Source of the DNA: Caldithrix sp.
GTDB taxonomy: Bacteria > Zhuqueibacterota > Zhuqueibacteria > Thermofontimicrobiales > Sulfurfontimicrobiaceae
Direction of reading: 5' to 3'
DNA length: 64,000 nucleotides
Assembly (NCBI GenBank): GCA_020722815.1
Contig: DYKB01000001.1
Coordinates: 248,001 to 312,000 of the forward strand
Shown here: positions 62,074-64,000 of the stretch, piece after piece
How positions within the stretch are numbered: position 1 is the first letter of the stretch
Layout of the letters: every line of letters starts with the position of its first letter
The notes under the pieces: generated by a model
What the model was told of the DNA's origin: nothing
The model's input: the letters and a program-made list of their open reading frames with translations, nothing else
Databases searched by the model: none
Made by a program: the position numbers and the translations under genes

Positions 62074-64000
62074 GTGGCGAAGATTATTAAAGAAGAGATA
62101 AAAGTCCCCGCAAAAGAAAAAAACCTGGTTGAATTACGTAATTTTATTAATACCCTTTTTAAGAAACATCGAATTGATGAAAAGGTTACCTATGCATTCA
62201 AGCTGGTGGTTGATGAGGCGGCTACAAATGTCGTTAAACATGGACATTCAGGTAATGAGGGAATAATAACGTTACGTGCTTTCATCCGGAAGGAAAGCAT
62301 TACCATTTTGCTGATCGATAATGGCAAATATTTTGATCCCATGCGGGTACAAAATCCGGATCTCCAGCGTTATGTCGATACCAGAAAACGCGGCGGCCTG
62401 GGTATTTTTACCATTCGCAAGCTCATGGATTCGATTGATTATCGTCGAACAGAAGAGGGTAATGAATTACGTTTAACCAAAATGCGGGTTCGCCGAAAAA
62501 ACCGTCTGGCGATGTCCGTTCCACAACTTTCAATGACGATGAAAGCACGATATTCATTGGTGGCCTCTGGCATTTTAACCGTAATTATTCTGATTGTTTT
62601 TTTGTATTATTATTTTCGACATAGTGCCACAATCATTCAGGAAAACCTGGAATTAGGTTATATTAGTGCTGAATCGCTGGCAAAAACACTCACGAATGAT
62701 ATTGAAGATGAGGGTTTATTTAATGACCTGACGATGGTGCCCAAAATATCTCAAAAAAAAATTGAATTCGACAAGCTAATTTATGCGATTTTAGTCGTTC
62801 AGCCAACAAACGACATCTATTTTTCTACCGATGAACATTTTTCGGGGAAATATAACTTTCGGGAAACGATCGAAGTTATTAAAAATAATGTTCATCTGGT
62901 TCAAATTCGGCCAGATTTGATTGTTTATGACATCAACGCCCCAATCAATGATCTGGATGGTAAACTAGTTGGCCTGATTCATCTCTGGATTGACCAGAAC
63001 TACATCGAGCGTCTGATTAGTTCGAAGCGGTGGAGTGACCTGGTCAATTCACTTTTCGCGATGATTGGCGGATACATCGTCATCGTTATTTTTGTCTATA
63101 TGGTCATGACTCCTTTTCAGCGCCTTACAGAATGGGTTCGGGCGCAGGGACAGGGTGGAGAAATACAGGATCAAATTGATATCACCGATTCAGGAGAAAT
63201 TGGTGAAATTGCCAAAGCTTTTTCTGACATCACCACCAAATTTAAAGATTCTCAAAAAAAACTGGTACGCCAGGAACAGCTTCAAAAAGAGATGCAAGTC
63301 GCCAAGGAAATCCAGCAAACTTTATTACCGACTGAATTTCCTAAATTAGAAAGTTATGGCATTGATGCTTATTATGAGGCGGCAAAAGAAGTTGGTGGTG
63401 ATTATTTTGATTTTGTTAATGTGGATGACGATACATTAGGCATAGTTGTTGCTGATGTTTCGGGGAAAGGCATTCCGGGGTCATTGGTGATGACAATGAT
63501 TCGGACGGCGCTTCGAACGGAAGCCCGCGGCATCCTGAATTCTTCAGAAGTATTGGGCAAAGTTAATAGTTTTGTGGTCAATGATATGAAGAAAGGGATG
63601 TTCGTCACTGTTTTTTACGCGATTATCGATGCCAGGAAACGACGTATTAACTTTTGTTGTGCTGGCCATAATCCGATGATTCTTTATCGGGGGAGTACGA
63701 AAAAAACATATTTTTTAAAACCACATGGTTTTCCAATCGGTATCTCTTTACCGGATATGAGCCTGTTTGCTCAATCGTTGGAAATGGATAGTTTCCAGCT
63801 TGTTGAAGATGATATTTTAATATTTTACACCGATGGAATAACCGAGGCGATGAATCGCAAACGACAAATGTATGGGGAAGAACGGCTTCTTCAGATAATT
63901 CGTGAAAATGCAAATTTACCGGTTCAGTCGCTGGTACAACAAATAAAAGATGATGTTCACTCTTTCACTGAAGGTTTTCCACAAAGTGATGATATTACCC
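62074..64000 (+). CDS. RsbW-like HATPase + transmembrane sensor + HAMP-like + PP2C (SpoIIE/RsbU) phosphatase; runs off window end
   Basis: GTG-start frame, stop-free to the edge: VVDEAATNVVKHGHSG, LLIDNGKYFDP, RGGLGIFTIRKLMDSIDY; TMs LVASGILTVIILIVFLYYYF and MIGGYIVIVIFVYMVM; QVAKEIQQTLLP, AKEVGGDYFDF, VVADVSGKGIPGSLVMTMIRTALR, FYTDGITEAMN. Missing from supplied ORF track. Confidence 0.92.
   Translation, partial: MAKIIKEEIKVPAKEKNLVELRNFINTLFKKHRIDEKVTYAFKLVVDEAATNVVKHGHSGNEGIITLRAFIRKESITILLIDNGKYFDPMRVQNPDLQRYVDTRKRGGLGIFTIRKLMDSIDYRRTEEGNELRLTKMRVRRKNRLAMSVPQLSMTMKARYSLVASGILTVIILIVFLYYYFRHSATIIQENLELGYISAESLAKTLTNDIEDEGLFNDLTMVPKISQKKIEFDKLIYAILVVQPTNDIYFSTDEHFSGKYNFRETIEVIKNNVHLVQIRPDLIVYDINAPINDLDGKLVGLIHLWIDQNYIERLISSKRWSDLVNSLFAMIGGYIVIVIFVYMVMTPFQRLTEWVRAQGQGGEIQDQIDITDSGEIGEIAKAFSDITTKFKDSQKKLVRQEQLQKEMQVAKEIQQTLLPTEFPKLESYGIDAYYEAAKEVGGDYFDFVNVDDDTLGIVVADVSGKGIPGSLVMTMIRTALRTEARGILNSSEVLGKVNSFVVNDMKKGMFVTVFYAIIDARKRRINFCCAGHNPMILYRGSTKKTYFLKPHGFPIGISLPDMSLFAQSLEMDSFQLVEDDILIFYTDGITEAMNRKRQMYGEERLLQIIRENANLPVQSLVQQIKDDVHSFTEGFPQSDDIT

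Noticed and set aside
1-64000. Prophage, integrative element or defence island
   Set aside because: No integrase, transposase, phage structural, restriction-modification, toxin-antitoxin or CRISPR-Cas signatures were recognised.

Overview
The window is a chromosomal segment of a low-to-mid GC bacterium. Gene content (T9SS/FlgD-type C-terminal tail, PorV-like barrel, geranylgeranylglyceryl-phosphate synthase, many GAF/receiver proteins) suggests an FCB-group or Calditrichota-like organism; that placement is inference. I found no rRNA, tRNA, CRISPR array or transposase. Housekeeping blocks: a sugar kinase and anmK; thpR-recA-recX-alaS-GGGPS; a PHP phosphatase, a vWA protein, hflX and an NtrC-type regulator; ftsEX, hrcA-dnaJ and an HhH protein; rsmD-coaD-pta. 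More unusual regions are: (i) a dense two-component/GAF island at 22-31.5 kb; (ii) a damaged stretch at about 31.4-34.5 kb with a truncated histidine kinase abutting a truncated NEW3-like gene, an in-frame amber codon in an ABC ATPase and a poly-A frameshift in its permease; (iii) a small PilM locus (44.2-47.5 kb) whose last gene combines a PilN-like N-terminal motif with a PilO-like tail; (iv) a surface module at 51.3-64 kb with a small secreted protein, a 2751-aa Ig-like giant with a sorting-type tail, a PorV-like barrel fused to TPRs, and an RsbW-like ATPase fused through a membrane sensor to a PP2C phosphatase. That last gene is absent from the supplied ORF track because it runs off the window edge. 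All assignments come from reading the sequence; no database search was run.
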